Shown here piece after piece: positions 1 to 8,029 of a stretch of DNA of 64,000 nucleotides. The translations under genes were made by a program, and so were the position numbers. Below the pieces are notes generated by a model that was given only the letters and a program-made list of their open reading frames with translations, searched no databases and was not told where the DNA came from. Source of the DNA: Pseudomonas laurylsulfativorans (GTDB lineage Bacteria > Pseudomonadota > Gammaproteobacteria > Pseudomonadales > Pseudomonadaceae); assembly GCF_002906155.1 (NCBI RefSeq), contig NZ_MUJK01000003.1, positions 248,001 through 312,000 on the forward strand. The letters are read 5' to 3'. The first letter of the stretch is position 1, and each line of letters opens with the position of its first letter.

Positions 1-94
1 GCGCATGAGCGATGCCCTACGGCAGATCGAGGCCTTTGAATTTTTGTTCGAGTGCGAGTTGAAGACGCGCTCGCTCTCGAACCTTAAAGCATGA
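1..94 (+). CDS. mtnB: methylthioribulose-1-phosphate dehydratase, 3' end only
   Basis: The window opens inside an open frame whose last 30 codons end at TGA 92-94. Its tail (EAFEFLFECEL then a short basic end) resembles the C-terminus of class II aldolase-fold MtnB. MtnB dehydrates methylthioribulose-1-phosphate in methionine salvage. The next genes are mtnD and mtnC, the usual Pseudomonas order, and they start 20 nt downstream. The identity rests mainly on this context because the catalytic part lies outside the window. Confidence 0.75.
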   Translation, partial: RMSDALRQIEAFEFLFECELKTRSLSNLKA

Positions 95-114
95 ACCGTT
101 AAGGAGTTGCCCTG

Positions 115-660
115 ATGAGCAGCCTGTCCGTTTATCACGTCTCCAGCCCTGAGATTCCCAACAAGGTGCTGACCCATTTCGAAGACATCGCCTCGACCCT
201 GGCCGAGCAGGGCGTGCGTTTCGACCGCTGGCAAGCGGCGGCGAAGATCCAGCCGGGCGCCAGTCAGGAAGAAGTGATTGCCGCCTACCAGGAGCAAATC
301 GACAAGCTGATGACCGAGCGCGGTTACATCACCGTCGACGTCATCAGCCTCAACAGCGATCACCCGCAAAAAGCCGAACTGCGCGCCAAGTTCCTCAACG
401 AACACCGCCATGGCGAAGACGAAGTACGATTTTTCGTCGCCGGCCGTGGCTTGTTTACCCTGCACATCGATGATTACGTCTACGCGGTGCTCTGCGAGAA
501 GAACGATCTGATCTCGGTGCCGGCCGGTACCAAACATTGGTTCGACATGGGCGAGCACCCGCATTTTGTCGCGATCCGTCTGTTCAATAACCCGGAAGGC
601 TGGGTGGCCAATTTCACCGGCGAAGACATCGCCAGCCAATTCCCGTGCCTTGAGGACTGA
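115..660 (+). CDS. mtnD: acireductone dioxygenase (Ni/Fe)
   Basis: 181 residues, the normal length for the cupin-fold ARD family. The metal-ligand set is visible as H97-x-H99-x3-E103 and H141 in a [10 protein letters not shown] segment. The enzyme oxidises the acireductone of methionine salvage to the 2-keto precursor of methionine and formate, or to an off-pathway product depending on the bound metal. The ATG at 115 follows AAGGAG. mtnC begins 4 nt after the stop, so mtnB-mtnD-mtnC is one operon. Confidence 0.95.
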   Translation: MSSLSVYHVSSPEIPNKVLTHFEDIASTLAEQGVRFDRWQAAAKIQPGASQEEVIAAYQEQIDKLMTERGYITVDVISLNSDHPQKAELRAKFLNEHRHGEDEVRFFVAGRGLFTLHIDDYVYAVLCEKNDLISVPAGTKHWFDMGEHPHFVAIRLFNNPEGWVANFTGEDIASQFPCLED

Positions 661-664
661 GTCG

Positions 665-1348
665 ATGCCGATCAAAGCGATTCTCACCGACATCGAAGGC
701 ACCACCAGCGCGGTGAGTTTTGTGTTCGATGTGCTGTTTCCTTACGCGGCCAGGCATCTGCCGGACTTCGTTCGTGAGCATGCCGGGCGCGCAGACGTGA
801 TCGCACAGCTGGACGCCGTGCGCCGGGACAGCAACGAGCCGGACGCCGACGTCGAGCGCGTTGTCGAGATCCTGCTGGGCTGGATCGCCGAAGACCGCAA
901 GGCCACGCCGTTGAAAGCGTTGCAGGGTATGGTCTGGGAGCAGGGCTATCAGGCCGGCCAGTTGAAGGGGCATGTGTACCCGGACGCCGTTGAAGCGCTC
1001 AAGCGCTGGCACCAGAGCGGCTATCAACTGTTCGTTTACTCCTCGGGCTCGATCCAGGCGCAGAAGTTAATCTTCGGTTGCTCGGAAGCAGGGGATTTGA
1101 CGCCGCTGTTCAGCGGTTACTTCGACACGACGTCGGGGCCCAAACGGGAAGCGCAGTCCTACGCCAATATCACCCAGGCGATCAACATCGAGGCGGGGCA
1201 GATTCTGTTTCTGTCTGACATTGTCGAGGAGCTGGATGCCGCGCGTGCGGCGGGGATGGCCACGTGCGGTCTGGCTCGTGAAGGCGGCGAACTGGCGGGG
1301 CATGTCACCGTGGACAGCTTTGCACGGATAGAACCCTCAGCTTTCTAA
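665..1348 (+). CDS. mtnC: enolase-phosphatase E1
   Basis: 227-residue HAD-superfamily enzyme that converts 2,3-diketo-5-methylthiopentyl-1-phosphate to the acireductone, the substrate of the upstream mtnD product. The HAD motif I is seen as D9-I-E11-G-T-T. A second motif ([10 protein letters not shown]) and the C-terminal [12 protein letters not shown] segment fit the family. The frame is open upstream to 566, but ATG 665 gives the standard N-terminus [13 protein letters not shown] and avoids a long overlap with mtnD. A short inverted repeat follows the gene. Confidence 0.94.
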   Translation: MPIKAILTDIEGTTSAVSFVFDVLFPYAARHLPDFVREHAGRADVIAQLDAVRRDSNEPDADVERVVEILLGWIAEDRKATPLKALQGMVWEQGYQAGQLKGHVYPDAVEALKRWHQSGYQLFVYSSGSIQAQKLIFGCSEAGDLTPLFSGYFDTTSGPKREAQSYANITQAINIEAGQILFLSDIVEELDAARAAGMATCGLAREGGELAGHVTVDSFARIEPSAF

Positions 1349-1360
1349 GCACCGGATAAC

Positions 1361-1390
1361 CTGTGGGAGCGAGCAGGTTCGCTCCCACAG
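1361..1390. repeat. REP-like inverted repeat / possible terminator
   Basis: CTGTGGGAGCGA and TCGCTCCCACAG arms face each other with a 6-nt loop, between the convergent genes mtnC and the DUF3509 gene. It is the compact form of the REP family scattered through the window. It could serve as a bidirectional terminator although it lacks a long T tract. Confidence 0.75.
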
Positions 1391-1406
1391 TGTTTTCAGC
1401 CTGGGT

Positions 1407-1685
1407 TTACAGCGAGTGATAGGTCGGCAGCGCAAACCGTTGCTGGCTTTGCAGCAGGGAGATCTGCGGCAATTCACTTGCTTGCTCGGCGAGGTCGCGG
1501 CGAATGGCACTGATGACCCACGTCAGTTGGTCGCCATTGTGCAATTGCTGGTAGGAGATCGAGCGTTTGAATTCTCTGCCGTCGTCGCTGCGCAAGGTCA
1601 GCAGAATCCCGCCATCAGGACGGCCCTGGGTAGTGACTGCGAAGTTGGAGAACAAGGACGAAAATTTTTCCTGGATGAGGCTCAT
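1407..1685 (-). CDS. DUF3509 family protein
   Basis: 92-residue soluble protein of a small family common in Pseudomonas (DUF3509). The recognisable parts are an N-terminal helix (MSLIQEKFSSLFSNF), a central GGILLTLRSDDGREF strand pair and a C-terminal helix. The frame could start at 1703, but ATG 1685 has GGAG about 8 nt upstream and gives a family-like N-terminus. The molecular role is unknown. It is convergent with mtnC and divergent from the acyl-CoA synthetase gene. Confidence 0.75.
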   Translation of the reverse strand: MSLIQEKFSSLFSNFAVTTQGRPDGGILLTLRSDDGREFKRSISYQQLHNGDQLTWVISAIRRDLAEQASELPQISLLQSQQRFALPTYHSL

Positions 1686-2052
1686 GTCGTTCAGCTCCGT
1701 CATGACTTGAATGGCAAGCGTGGGGAGACTGGTGCAGCCTTTGTGCCAGTATTTTTAATTGTATAATTTTAAGCAAAATCAACAAGTTACGATTTTTGGT
1801 GATTTTTGCTTTCGTGCAATCTGCATGAATGGCCATCGTGCATCCTGCATTTTGCAGGTACGTCGGCGACTCGATGGAACCAATGGGTGTGCACGGGATC
1901 ACCTTCGCGCAACGCTGTCGTAGATCTTGATCGCCGATCAAGATCGCAGATACAAAACATTTCAAAAACCGCGTGTACAGCTCAAGAACCGTTGACGTAT
2001 TTTCGGGCTCAGTCATCGCCGCCCGACAATAAAAAGATCGAACGGGAGCATC
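1686..2052. other. intergenic region with two strong dyads
   Basis: About 370 bp between divergent genes. The first part is AT-rich (1755-1815), suitable for promoters. A 6-bp hairpin CCTGCA/TGCAGG lies at 1844-1858. A perfect 10-bp dyad GATCTTGATC/GATCAAGATC with a GCC spacer lies at 1923-1945. No coding frame is convincing. The dyads may be an operator or RNA hairpins in the leader of the acyl-CoA synthetase gene. Confidence 0.5.
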
Positions 2053-3891
2053 ATGAGCCGCACGTCGCACGACACGATTACCTGGGGCATGATGCTCCGC
2101 AAGCTGCCTTCCATCGCCAAGGCCATCCCACGGGTGGTGAAGGGCATGAAGGTCGCCAACGTCAAGGACCCGACCCAACCGTGTGGTTTGGGTTGGAGTT
2201 TCGAGCAAGCCGCGTTGCGCAACCCGGATGGCCCGGCGCTGTTGCAAGGCGACGTGGTGCTCAGTTATTCCGAGGTCAACCAATGGGCCAACCGCATCGC
2301 CCATCACCTGACCGGCCAGGGTATCGGCAAGGGTGATGTGGTAGCGGTCTTCATCGAGAACCGCCCCGAACTGCTGGTGACGATTCTGGCGGTGGCCAAG
2401 GTCGGCGCGATCAGTGCGCTGCTCAATACCTCGCAGACCCGCGACACCCTGGTGCACAGCGTGAATCTGGTGGCGCCGGTGGCGATCATAGTCGGTGAGG
2501 AGCTGGTCCCGGCGTACCTGGCGGTGCGTGATCGGGTGGCGATCACGACTGCGCGCACCTGGTTCGTCGCCGATCAGGATACTTCGCGCCAACCGGGGAT
2601 TGCGCCTGAAGGTTTCATCAACCTGATGACTGTCAGCCTTGACGACGCCACTGACAACCCGGCTAGCAGCCAGCAGATTTTCTTCGATGATCCCTGCTTC
2701 TATATCTACACCTCGGGCACCACGGGGCTGCCCAAGGCGGGTGTGTTCAAGCATGGCCGCTGGATGCGCAGCTCTGCGAGTTTCGGCATGATCGCCCTGG
2801 ACATGCGCCCGGACGATGTCGTCTATTGCACCTTGCCGCTGTTCCACGCCACAGGTCTTTGCGTGTGCTGGGGGGCGGCCGTCAGTGGTGCCAGCGGGTT
2901 TGCCATTCGCCGAAAATTCAGTGCCAGTCAGTTCTGGAACGACGCGCGCAAATACCGGGCGACCACCATCGGTTATGTCGGCGAACTGTGCCGCTACCTG
3001 GTCGATCAACCGCCGAGCGCCGACGACAGCCGGCACGACGTGAACAAGATGATCGGCAACGGTCTGCGTCCCGGCGCCTGGAACGAGTTCAAGACCCGCT
3101 TTGCGGTGAATCACATCTGTGAACTGTACGCCGCCAGCGACGGCAATATCGGGTTCACCAACATTCTGAATTTCGACAACACCATCGGATTTTCCCTGAT
3201 GTCCTGGGAGCTGGTCGCGTACGACCACGACAGCGGCGCACCGATTCGTGAAGCCAACGGCCTGATGCGCAAGGTCGCCAAGGGCCAGCAGGGGTTGTTG
3301 CTGGCAAAGATCGACGACAAGGCACCGCTGGACGGCTACACCGATCCGCAGAAAACCGCCAAGGTCGTACTCCACGATGTCTTCGAGAAAGGTGACCGCT
3401 ACTTCAACACCGGTGACCTGCTACGCAACATTGGTTTCGGTCATGCGCAGTTTGTCGACCGCCTGGGCGATACCTACCGCTGGAAGGGCGAAAACGTCTC
3501 GACCACTGAGGTCGAAAACATCCTCTTGCAACACCCGCATATTTCCGAGGCCGTGGCCTATGGCGTGGAAATCCGCAATACCAATGGTCGTGCCGGCATG
3601 GCGGCGATCACGCCCGCCGAATCCCTGGCTACCCTGGATTTCAGTGAGCTGCTGACCTTTGCCCGTGAGCAAATGCCGGCCTATGCGGTGCCGTTGTTCT
3701 TGCGGGTGAAAGTGAAAATGGAAACCACCGGGACGTTCAAGTATCAGAAGACCCGACTCAAGGACGAAGCTTTCGACCCGGGTAAAACCGGAGACGACCC
3801 GATCTATGCCTGGCTGCCGGGGACCCAGACTTACGTGCAGGTCACGGAGCAATTGTTGTCCGACATTCATGACGGCAAGTACCGCTATTGA
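2053..3891 (+). CDS. long-chain acyl-CoA synthetase, FATP type
   Basis: 612-residue AMP-forming ligase. The phosphate-binding A-motif YTSGTTGLPKAG lies near residues 217-230, followed by the FHATG segment and the C-terminal YFNTGDLLRN...DRLGDTYRWKGENVSTTEVE signature, which is typical of the very-long-chain/FATP branch (FadD6-like) rather than of E. coli FadD. It should activate fatty acids to acyl-CoA at the membrane. The gene stands alone with a 367-bp upstream region. Substrate range cannot be read from sequence. Confidence 0.9.
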   Translation: MSRTSHDTITWGMMLRKLPSIAKAIPRVVKGMKVANVKDPTQPCGLGWSFEQAALRNPDGPALLQGDVVLSYSEVNQWANRIAHHLTGQGIGKGDVVAVFIENRPELLVTILAVAKVGAISALLNTSQTRDTLVHSVNLVAPVAIIVGEELVPAYLAVRDRVAITTARTWFVADQDTSRQPGIAPEGFINLMTVSLDDATDNPASSQQIFFDDPCFYIYTSGTTGLPKAGVFKHGRWMRSSASFGMIALDMRPDDVVYCTLPLFHATGLCVCWGAAVSGASGFAIRRKFSASQFWNDARKYRATTIGYVGELCRYLVDQPPSADDSRHDVNKMIGNGLRPGAWNEFKTRFAVNHICELYAASDGNIGFTNILNFDNTIGFSLMSWELVAYDHDSGAPIREANGLMRKVAKGQQGLLLAKIDDKAPLDGYTDPQKTAKVVLHDVFEKGDRYFNTGDLLRNIGFGHAQFVDRLGDTYRWKGENVSTTEVENILLQHPHISEAVAYGVEIRNTNGRAGMAAITPAESLATLDFSELLTFAREQMPAYAVPLFLRVKVKMETTGTFKYQKTRLKDEAFDPGKTGDDPIYAWLPGTQTYVQVTEQLLSDIHDGKYRY

Positions 3892-3925
3892 ATCTGGCTA
3901 TGGCGGCCCATGAGAAAAAACAAGT

Positions 3926-3958
3926 GACAGTGCCGGGACCGCTCGGGAAACTGTCGGC
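3926..3958 (+). terminator. weak intrinsic terminator after acyl-CoA synthetase
   Basis: GACAGT and ACTGTC arms enclose a GC-rich inner part and are followed closely by a short T run (GGCTTTTA). It sits 35 nt after the synthetase stop and before the ankyrin gene. Confidence 0.4.
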
Positions 3959-3988
3959 TTTTACGAATGACAGAAAAGGGAGTGCCCA

Positions 3989-4507
3989 ATGTCAGACAAT
4001 AGCCGCCAGATGACCCCCGAAGAAGCCGCCGAATTTGCCGAACAGGTATTCAACAAGGCACGGGAGGGCGATGCGGCAATGATGGCCGCGCTGCTGACCA
4101 AGGGTTTGCCGCCTAACCTGCGTAACCACAAGGGCGATACCTTGCTGATGCTGGCCGCGTACCACGGTCATGTGGACACGGTAAAAGTCCTGCTCGAGCA
4201 CAAGGCCGACCCGGAGATCCGCAACGACAACGGCCAGAGCCCGATTGCCGGTGCCGCCTTCAAGGGCGACCTGGCAGTGATCAAGGCCTTGGTCGACGGG
4301 GGCGCGCAGGTTGAAGGCTCGTCCTTCGATGGCCGCACGGCGCTGATGATGGCAGCGATGTTCAACCGCGTCGAAGTGGTCGATTACCTGATCAGCAAGG
4401 GCGCCGACCCGAAAGCCAAGGACGCCAATGGCATCACCGCGCTGGACGCGGCCAAAACCATGGGCGCTTCCGATACCGTTGCTCAGCTTGAGAAACTGCT
4501 GGGCTGA
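3989..4507 (+). CDS. ankyrin repeat protein
   Basis: 172 residues with about four ankyrin repeats. The clearest are GDTLLMLAAYHGHVDTVKVLLEHKADPE, GQSPIAGAAFKGDLAVIKALVDGGAQ and GRTALMMAAMFNRVEVVDYLISKGADP. No signal peptide is seen, so it is probably a cytoplasmic protein-binding module. ATG 3989 has AGGGAG upstream. It does not neighbour a catalase gene, unlike periplasmic AnkB of pseudomonads. Partner unknown. Confidence 0.9.
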   Translation: MSDNSRQMTPEEAAEFAEQVFNKAREGDAAMMAALLTKGLPPNLRNHKGDTLLMLAAYHGHVDTVKVLLEHKADPEIRNDNGQSPIAGAAFKGDLAVIKALVDGGAQVEGSSFDGRTALMMAAMFNRVEVVDYLISKGADPKAKDANGITALDAAKTMGASDTVAQLEKLLG

Positions 4508-4538
4508 TACCTGCGAAATTGTGGCTGATGATTCCTTT

Positions 4539-4660
4539 GTGGCGAGGGGGCTTGTCCCCGTTCGGTCGCGAAGCGGCCCCAATGGCGGAATTCAGATAAA
4601 CCGCGTCTGCCGGGTGTACGACTGCTGCGCAGCCGAACGGGGGCAAGCCCCCTCGCCACA
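4539..4660. repeat. REPIN, GTGGCGAGGGGG type
   Basis: Two inverted REP arms (GTGGCGAGGGGGCTTGTCCCC and GGGGGCAAGCCCCCTCGCCAC) separated by about 80 bp that themselves contain CGCGAAGCGG and GCTGCGCAGC dyads. Copies of the same family lie at 32821-32952 and 34416-34551. Confidence 0.9.
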
Positions 4661-4732
4661 GGTCCGCATTTCACTCAGTAATGCGCTATCCTTCGCGGCC
4701 TCAAAATTCTCCTCGCTACAGGATCCTCCTCC

Positions 4733-5263
4733 ATGAAAGCCGCACTCGTCGAACTCATCAGCAAAATCAGCTCCGGGTGCATGGGCGAAGACGAAATCCT
4801 CAAGGTCGCGGACGAAGCGGCCCAGGCATACGCCGACCCGCAGGCCTTTCTGGCCGCCAACCCGGACATCAACTACGACGACACCTTCCCGATTCCGCTG
4901 GGTGAGTGGGTCGTGGTCGGCAGCCTGCCCGAGACCGTGCTGTTCCAGGCCGACACCTACATGGACCTGTTCGCGCAAATCGTCGCCTCGTTCGGCCCGG
5001 GGGTGGAGTTCAATCTCAAGCCCAAGCAGCTGGCCAAGACCGAAGCCCTGACCGCGCTCAACCGCATCCAGGTGCAGATGAGCAGCATGAACAAGGAAAA
5101 CGGTGGCTATACGCTGGTGAACTTCAGCCAGTTGCTCGATGACGAGTTGCAGGTGGTCCTGGTCTACGGCAATGACGTGCCACGCGTGCTGGAATTGTGC
5201 GCAGAAGTCGGCATCGCCGCCGCGCCATCCCTGGAAGCCCTGAAAGTGGCGATCCACGTCTGA
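4733..5263 (+). CDS. conserved hypothetical protein
   Basis: 176 residues, acidic, without signal peptide or membrane segment. The N-terminal half is helical (MKAALVELISKISSGCMGEDEILKVADEAAQAY). The middle contains a LGEWVVVGSLPETVLFQADTY-like segment and the end a VVLVYGNDVPRVLELCAEVG strand-helix unit. I do not recognise a family. Codon use matches neighbouring core genes, and the frame is long and clean, so it is very likely real. It may share a transcript with no neighbour: a REPIN precedes it and a dyad follows it. Confidence 0.7.
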   Translation: MKAALVELISKISSGCMGEDEILKVADEAAQAYADPQAFLAANPDINYDDTFPIPLGEWVVVGSLPETVLFQADTYMDLFAQIVASFGPGVEFNLKPKQLAKTEALTALNRIQVQMSSMNKENGGYTLVNFSQLLDDELQVVLVYGNDVPRVLELCAEVGIAAAPSLEALKVAIHV

Positions 5264-5310
5264 TAGTCAAATACTGTCAATAAAAGGGAACCCTCGCGAC
5301 GACCGTCTAT

Positions 5311-5335
5311 CCTAAGAGGGCAAATCACTCTTAGG
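5311..5335 (+). promoter_or_regulatory. 8-bp perfect inverted repeat before PLDc_N gene
   Basis: CCTAAGAG and CTCTTAGG arms are separated by 9 nt and end 11 nt before the ATG, next to the GGGAG ribosome-binding sequence. It could be an operator or a hairpin in the 5' leader that controls access to the start. Confidence 0.45.
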
Positions 5336-5345
5336 GAGCGTCACC

Positions 5346-5537
5346 ATGGGTTCCACGTTCAACAGCCTGGTTGCCTTGATCATTTTTGCCTTGGACATCT
5401 GGGCCATCATCAATGTATTCAAAAGTAGCGTCGGGACCGGGGCGAAAGTTCTCTGGGTGCTGTTGATCGCGCTGTTGCCGGTGCTGGGGCTGATCATCTG
5501 GGCCATTGCCGGGCCGCGGGGCAATGTCAAACTCTGA
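5346..5537 (+). CDS. small PLDc_N-domain membrane protein
   Basis: 63 residues with two hydrophobic helices (SLVALIIFALDIWAIINVF and VLWVLLIALLPVLGLIIWAIAGPRG). This matches the PLDc_N domain, the N-terminal membrane module of cardiolipin synthases found here alone. The ATG follows TAGGGAGCG. Stand-alone PLDc_N proteins are frequent in Pseudomonas; their function is unknown. Confidence 0.85.
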   Translation: MGSTFNSLVALIIFALDIWAIINVFKSSVGTGAKVLWVLLIALLPVLGLIIWAIAGPRGNVKL

Positions 5538-5552
5538 ACAAGCGACACTAAA

Positions 5553-5643
5553 CCTGTGGGAGCGAGCCTGCTCGCGAAGAACGATGACGCGCAGTCACTG
5601 AACACCGCATCGCCTGCTTCGCGAGCAGGCTCGCTCCCACAGT
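5553..5643. repeat. REPIN, GTGGGAGCGAGC type
   Basis: Inverted arms CTGTGGGAGCGAGCCTGCTC and GAGCAGGCTCGCTCCCACAG flank about 45 bp of spacer between the PLDc_N gene and speE. Confidence 0.9.
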
Positions 5644-5790
5644 GTTCTGCGGTTACTTAGATGAGGAAGGTTCGACCTGTCATGTTCCGCGACGTAGAAT
5701 GCGCGCCTTTCCCGGTCAATCGAGACATTCGAATGGCCATCATGGGCGGGTAACCGTCCGTTGCCACCCGCATTCATCGGAGCACTTCCC

Positions 5791-6666
5791 ATGAGCAACA
5801 TCCCGACCAGCGACTACCTGGAAACCCTCTACGAAGGCTACGGCCAGCGTTTTCGCATGGAAAAACTGCTGCACGAAGTGCGCACCGAACACCAACACCT
5901 GGTGATCTTCGAAAACCCGCGCATGGGCCGGGTGATGGCGCTGGACGGCGTAATCCAGACCACCGAAGCCGACGAATTCATCTATCACGAAATGCTCACC
6001 CACGTGCCGATCCTCGCCCACGGCACCGCCAAGCGCGTGTTGATCATCGGCGGCGGCGACGGTGGCATGTTGCGAGAAGTGGCCAAGCACAGCAGTGTCG
6101 AACACATCACCATGGTCGAGATCGACGGCACCGTGGTCGACATGTGCAAGGAGTTCCTGCCGAACCACTCCAAGGGTGCATTCGATGATCCACGTCTGAA
6201 CCTGGTGATCGACGACGGCATGCGTTTCGTCGCCACCACCACGGAAAAATTCGACGTGATCATTTCCGACTCCACCGACCCGATCGGGCCGGGCGAAGTG
6301 CTGTTCTCGGAAAACTTCTACCAGGCCTGCCACCGCTGCCTGAACGAAGGCGGCATCCTGGTGACCCAGAACGGCACGCCGTTCATGCAGATCGAAGAAG
6401 TGAAGACTACCGCCGGTCGCCTGCGCAGCCTGTTCCCGGACTGGCACTTCTATCAGGCCGCTGTACCGACCTACATCGGCGGCTCGATGACCTTCGCCTG
6501 GGGCGCGACCAATACCGCTTATCGCAAGTTGTCCCGCGAAACCCTGCAACAACGCTTCACGGGCAGCGGCATCATCACCCGCTACTACAATCCAGAAATC
6601 CACATCGGCGCGTTCGCCTTGCCACAATACGTGTTGCAGGCAGTGAACAAGCCAAGCAACGACTGA
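5791..6666 (+). CDS. speE: spermidine synthase
   Basis: 291-residue aminopropyltransferase transferring the aminopropyl group of decarboxylated SAM to putrescine. The SAM-binding [13 protein letters not shown] motif lies at residues 85-97, the acidic [11 protein letters not shown] strand follows, and the catalytic [11 protein letters not shown] segment is intact. ATG 5791 gives the usual N-terminus; an in-frame TTG at 5761 is less likely. Flanked by REPINs on both sides, so it is probably monocistronic. Confidence 0.95.
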   Translation: MSNIPTSDYLETLYEGYGQRFRMEKLLHEVRTEHQHLVIFENPRMGRVMALDGVIQTTEADEFIYHEMLTHVPILAHGTAKRVLIIGGGDGGMLREVAKHSSVEHITMVEIDGTVVDMCKEFLPNHSKGAFDDPRLNLVIDDGMRFVATTTEKFDVIISDSTDPIGPGEVLFSENFYQACHRCLNEGGILVTQNGTPFMQIEEVKTTAGRLRSLFPDWHFYQAAVPTYIGGSMTFAWGATNTAYRKLSRETLQQRFTGSGIITRYYNPEIHIGAFALPQYVLQAVNKPSND

Positions 6667-6682
6667 TGGGTTGAAACACAGA

Positions 6683-6785
6683 CCTGTAGGAGCGAGCCTG
6701 CTCGCGATGGACGTGAACGATGACGCGGGATGTCTGATTTAACGCGGCGTTCTCAAGTTTTTCGCGAGCAGGCTCGCTCCTACAG
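6683..6785. repeat. REPIN, GTAGGAGCGAGC type
   Basis: Arms CTGTAGGAGCGAGCCTGCTC and GAGCAGGCTCGCTCCTACAG flank a spacer containing the recurrent GATGGACGTGAACGATGACG sequence. Confidence 0.9.
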
Positions 6786-6882
6786 AGATCTGCGATGGGT
6801 GCAGATCCACCGGAACAATTAGCCAGCTAACAAGGTCGAGATAGAGGTAAGCCCATCCATGGGTTTTATCGAGGAGGCACCA

Positions 6883-7116
6883 ATGCAAAAGTGGAGAATC
6901 ACTTTCGTGGATGATCATGGCGAAACCATCAACGAAGTCTTTGAGTGCGACGAGTGCCCAGATAAAGAGCAGGCTGCCAAGCTCATCAAGGCCCGGCTTC
7001 TTCCTGTCGCCGCTGAACTGGATCTGAACGATCTGGAAGGGCGGACCGCTGATGCGAGCGTCAAAGAGCTCAAGTCCCAGAACAGCATTCAAATCCTCGG
7101 CATTACTCCAATCTGA
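6883..7116 (+). CDS. small hypothetical protein
   Basis: 77 residues starting MQKWRITFVDDHGETINEVFECDE. The frame is open to an ATG at 6859, but ATG 6883 has GAGGAGG 8 nt upstream and is preferred. Predicted mixed alpha/beta, acidic, soluble, with a CDEC pair. I recognise no family. A perfect palindrome begins 2 nt after the stop codon. Confidence 0.6.
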   Translation: MQKWRITFVDDHGETINEVFECDECPDKEQAAKLIKARLLPVAAELDLNDLEGRTADASVKELKSQNSIQILGITPI

Positions 7117-7117
7117 A

Positions 7118-7129
7118 CGACAGCTGTCG
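7118..7129. promoter_or_regulatory. 12-bp palindrome CGACAGCTGTCG
   Basis: Perfect palindrome directly after the stop of the 77-residue gene and 10 nt before the structured element at 7139-7211. Could be an operator for that element or for rraB. Confidence 0.35.
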
Positions 7130-7138
7130 CATTCACAT

Positions 7139-7211
7139 CCAGACCTTGGCAGAGGCTCTATCTTAGGGCTACTCTGCAGGCGAGATCAGCGAATGAATCG
7201 CTAAGGTCTGG
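7139..7211 (+). ncRNA. candidate structured RNA (three-way junction) upstream of rraB
   Basis: Outer stem CCAGACCTT (7139-7147) pairs perfectly with AAGGTCTGG (7203-7211). Inside are two further helices. One is GCAGAG (7149-7154) with CTCTGC (7172-7177), extended by GCTCT/AGGGC around a 5-nt loop. The other is AGCGA (7188-7192) with TCGCT (7198-7202). No open frame of note runs through it. It could be a cis-acting leader of rraB or a small RNA. The plus strand is assumed from gene direction; the pairing works on either strand. Confidence 0.5.
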
Positions 7212-7326
7212 TCTTGTCAGCTCCATGCTTGTTTCCCGCCGGCACATCGGTTGCCGTCGCTCGCGCTGTTCGGTTGCGGGTGAGGGAGTACGGAAAGTCT
7301 ATCCATCGTTTTGAGGAGGACGTTTC

Positions 7327-7671
7327 ATGAGCACAGCCTATCAAGAAGACATCAGCAGCAGCGTTCTGCGCCGCATGAAAGAAGGCGGTTTTGACTTTTC
7401 ACGGTTTCATCCCATCGAGTTCTACGCCATTTTCCCGGACGAGGAGCGGGCGCGCAGGGCGGCAGGTCATTTCCACCGTGGTGAATCCCTGGATGCACAA
7501 GTCAGTGTGCGTGACGACGGTGCCTGGGCACTGGAATTATGCAAAGTCATGTATGCCACCTACGACGACATCGGCGATTTCGAACAGGGTTTCGAAGCTG
7601 TCGTTGAGCCGCTGGGCGGCATCATCGAAGGCTGGGGTGTGAAACAGGAGGTACGAGGGCGACTCGCATAA
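7327..7671 (+). CDS. rraB: RraB family regulator of ribonuclease E
   Basis: 114 residues with the RraB-type start (a soluble alpha/beta protein of about 110-140 aa) and the conserved DGAWALELCKVMYATYDDIGDFEQGFEAVVEPLGG block. RraB binds RNase E and modulates mRNA decay. ATG 7327 follows GAGGAGGAC. The gene has a 210-bp structured upstream region and its own terminator at 7699-7731. A gene for the unrelated RNase E regulator RraA also lies in this window (49678-50169). Confidence 0.85.
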   Translation: MSTAYQEDISSSVLRRMKEGGFDFSRFHPIEFYAIFPDEERARRAAGHFHRGESLDAQVSVRDDGAWALELCKVMYATYDDIGDFEQGFEAVVEPLGGIIEGWGVKQEVRGRLA

Positions 7672-7698
7672 CATTATGATCAGTGACAAACAGCGTTG

Positions 7699-7731
7699 AC
7701 GGCTGACCCTCGGGTTGGCCGTTTTCATTTT
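7699..7731 (+). terminator. rraB intrinsic terminator
   Basis: ACGGCTGACC pairs with GGTTGGCCGT (10 bp, two G-U) around a 4-nt loop, followed by a T-rich tail TTTCATTT. It lies 28 nt after the rraB stop. Confidence 0.75.
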
Positions 7732-8029
7732 CGCCGCCAGGAAAATGAACACCACTCCTGTAGGAGCTGGCTTGCCAGCGATGGCGTCCCGAAGAGCAAC
7801 GCATGACTTAATGACCCCTTGGCCGGCAAGCCGGCGCCTACGGACTATGCTGCTGATAGGCGACTATCACGCCTTGCAATGAAGCGGGGGCAATCAGGTT
7901 GGGGCATTTACCGCACAGGATTGGTGCGGCGCGTGCGCATTGATTATCCAACCGATTGAAATTTAAGCGTTTATGCCGATGGCACGGGCCTTGCGAAGGT
8001 CTGGACGTCCGAGTGACAAGGAGTACGGC
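7732..8029. other. intergenic region with a REP pair
   Basis: About 300 bp between the rraB terminator and the ATP-grasp operon. It holds an inverted REP pair at 7758-7843 (CTGTAGGAGCTGGCTTGCCAGC and GCCGGCAAGCCGGCGCCTACGG arms, a variant type). The remaining 185 bp presumably carry the promoter of the 8030 operon. I see no clear sigma-70 or other element and no small gene. Confidence 0.55.

Noticed and set aside
566..664. Upstream start of mtnC inside mtnD
   Set aside because: It would create a 95-nt overlap and a non-homologous N-terminus; ATG 665 gives the HAD motif at the expected distance.
1615..3375. 586-codon open frame on the minus strand
   Set aside because: It lies antisense to the intact acyl-CoA synthetase gene and its translation is low-complexity Arg/Gly/Ala/His-rich, typical of a GC-rich shadow frame.
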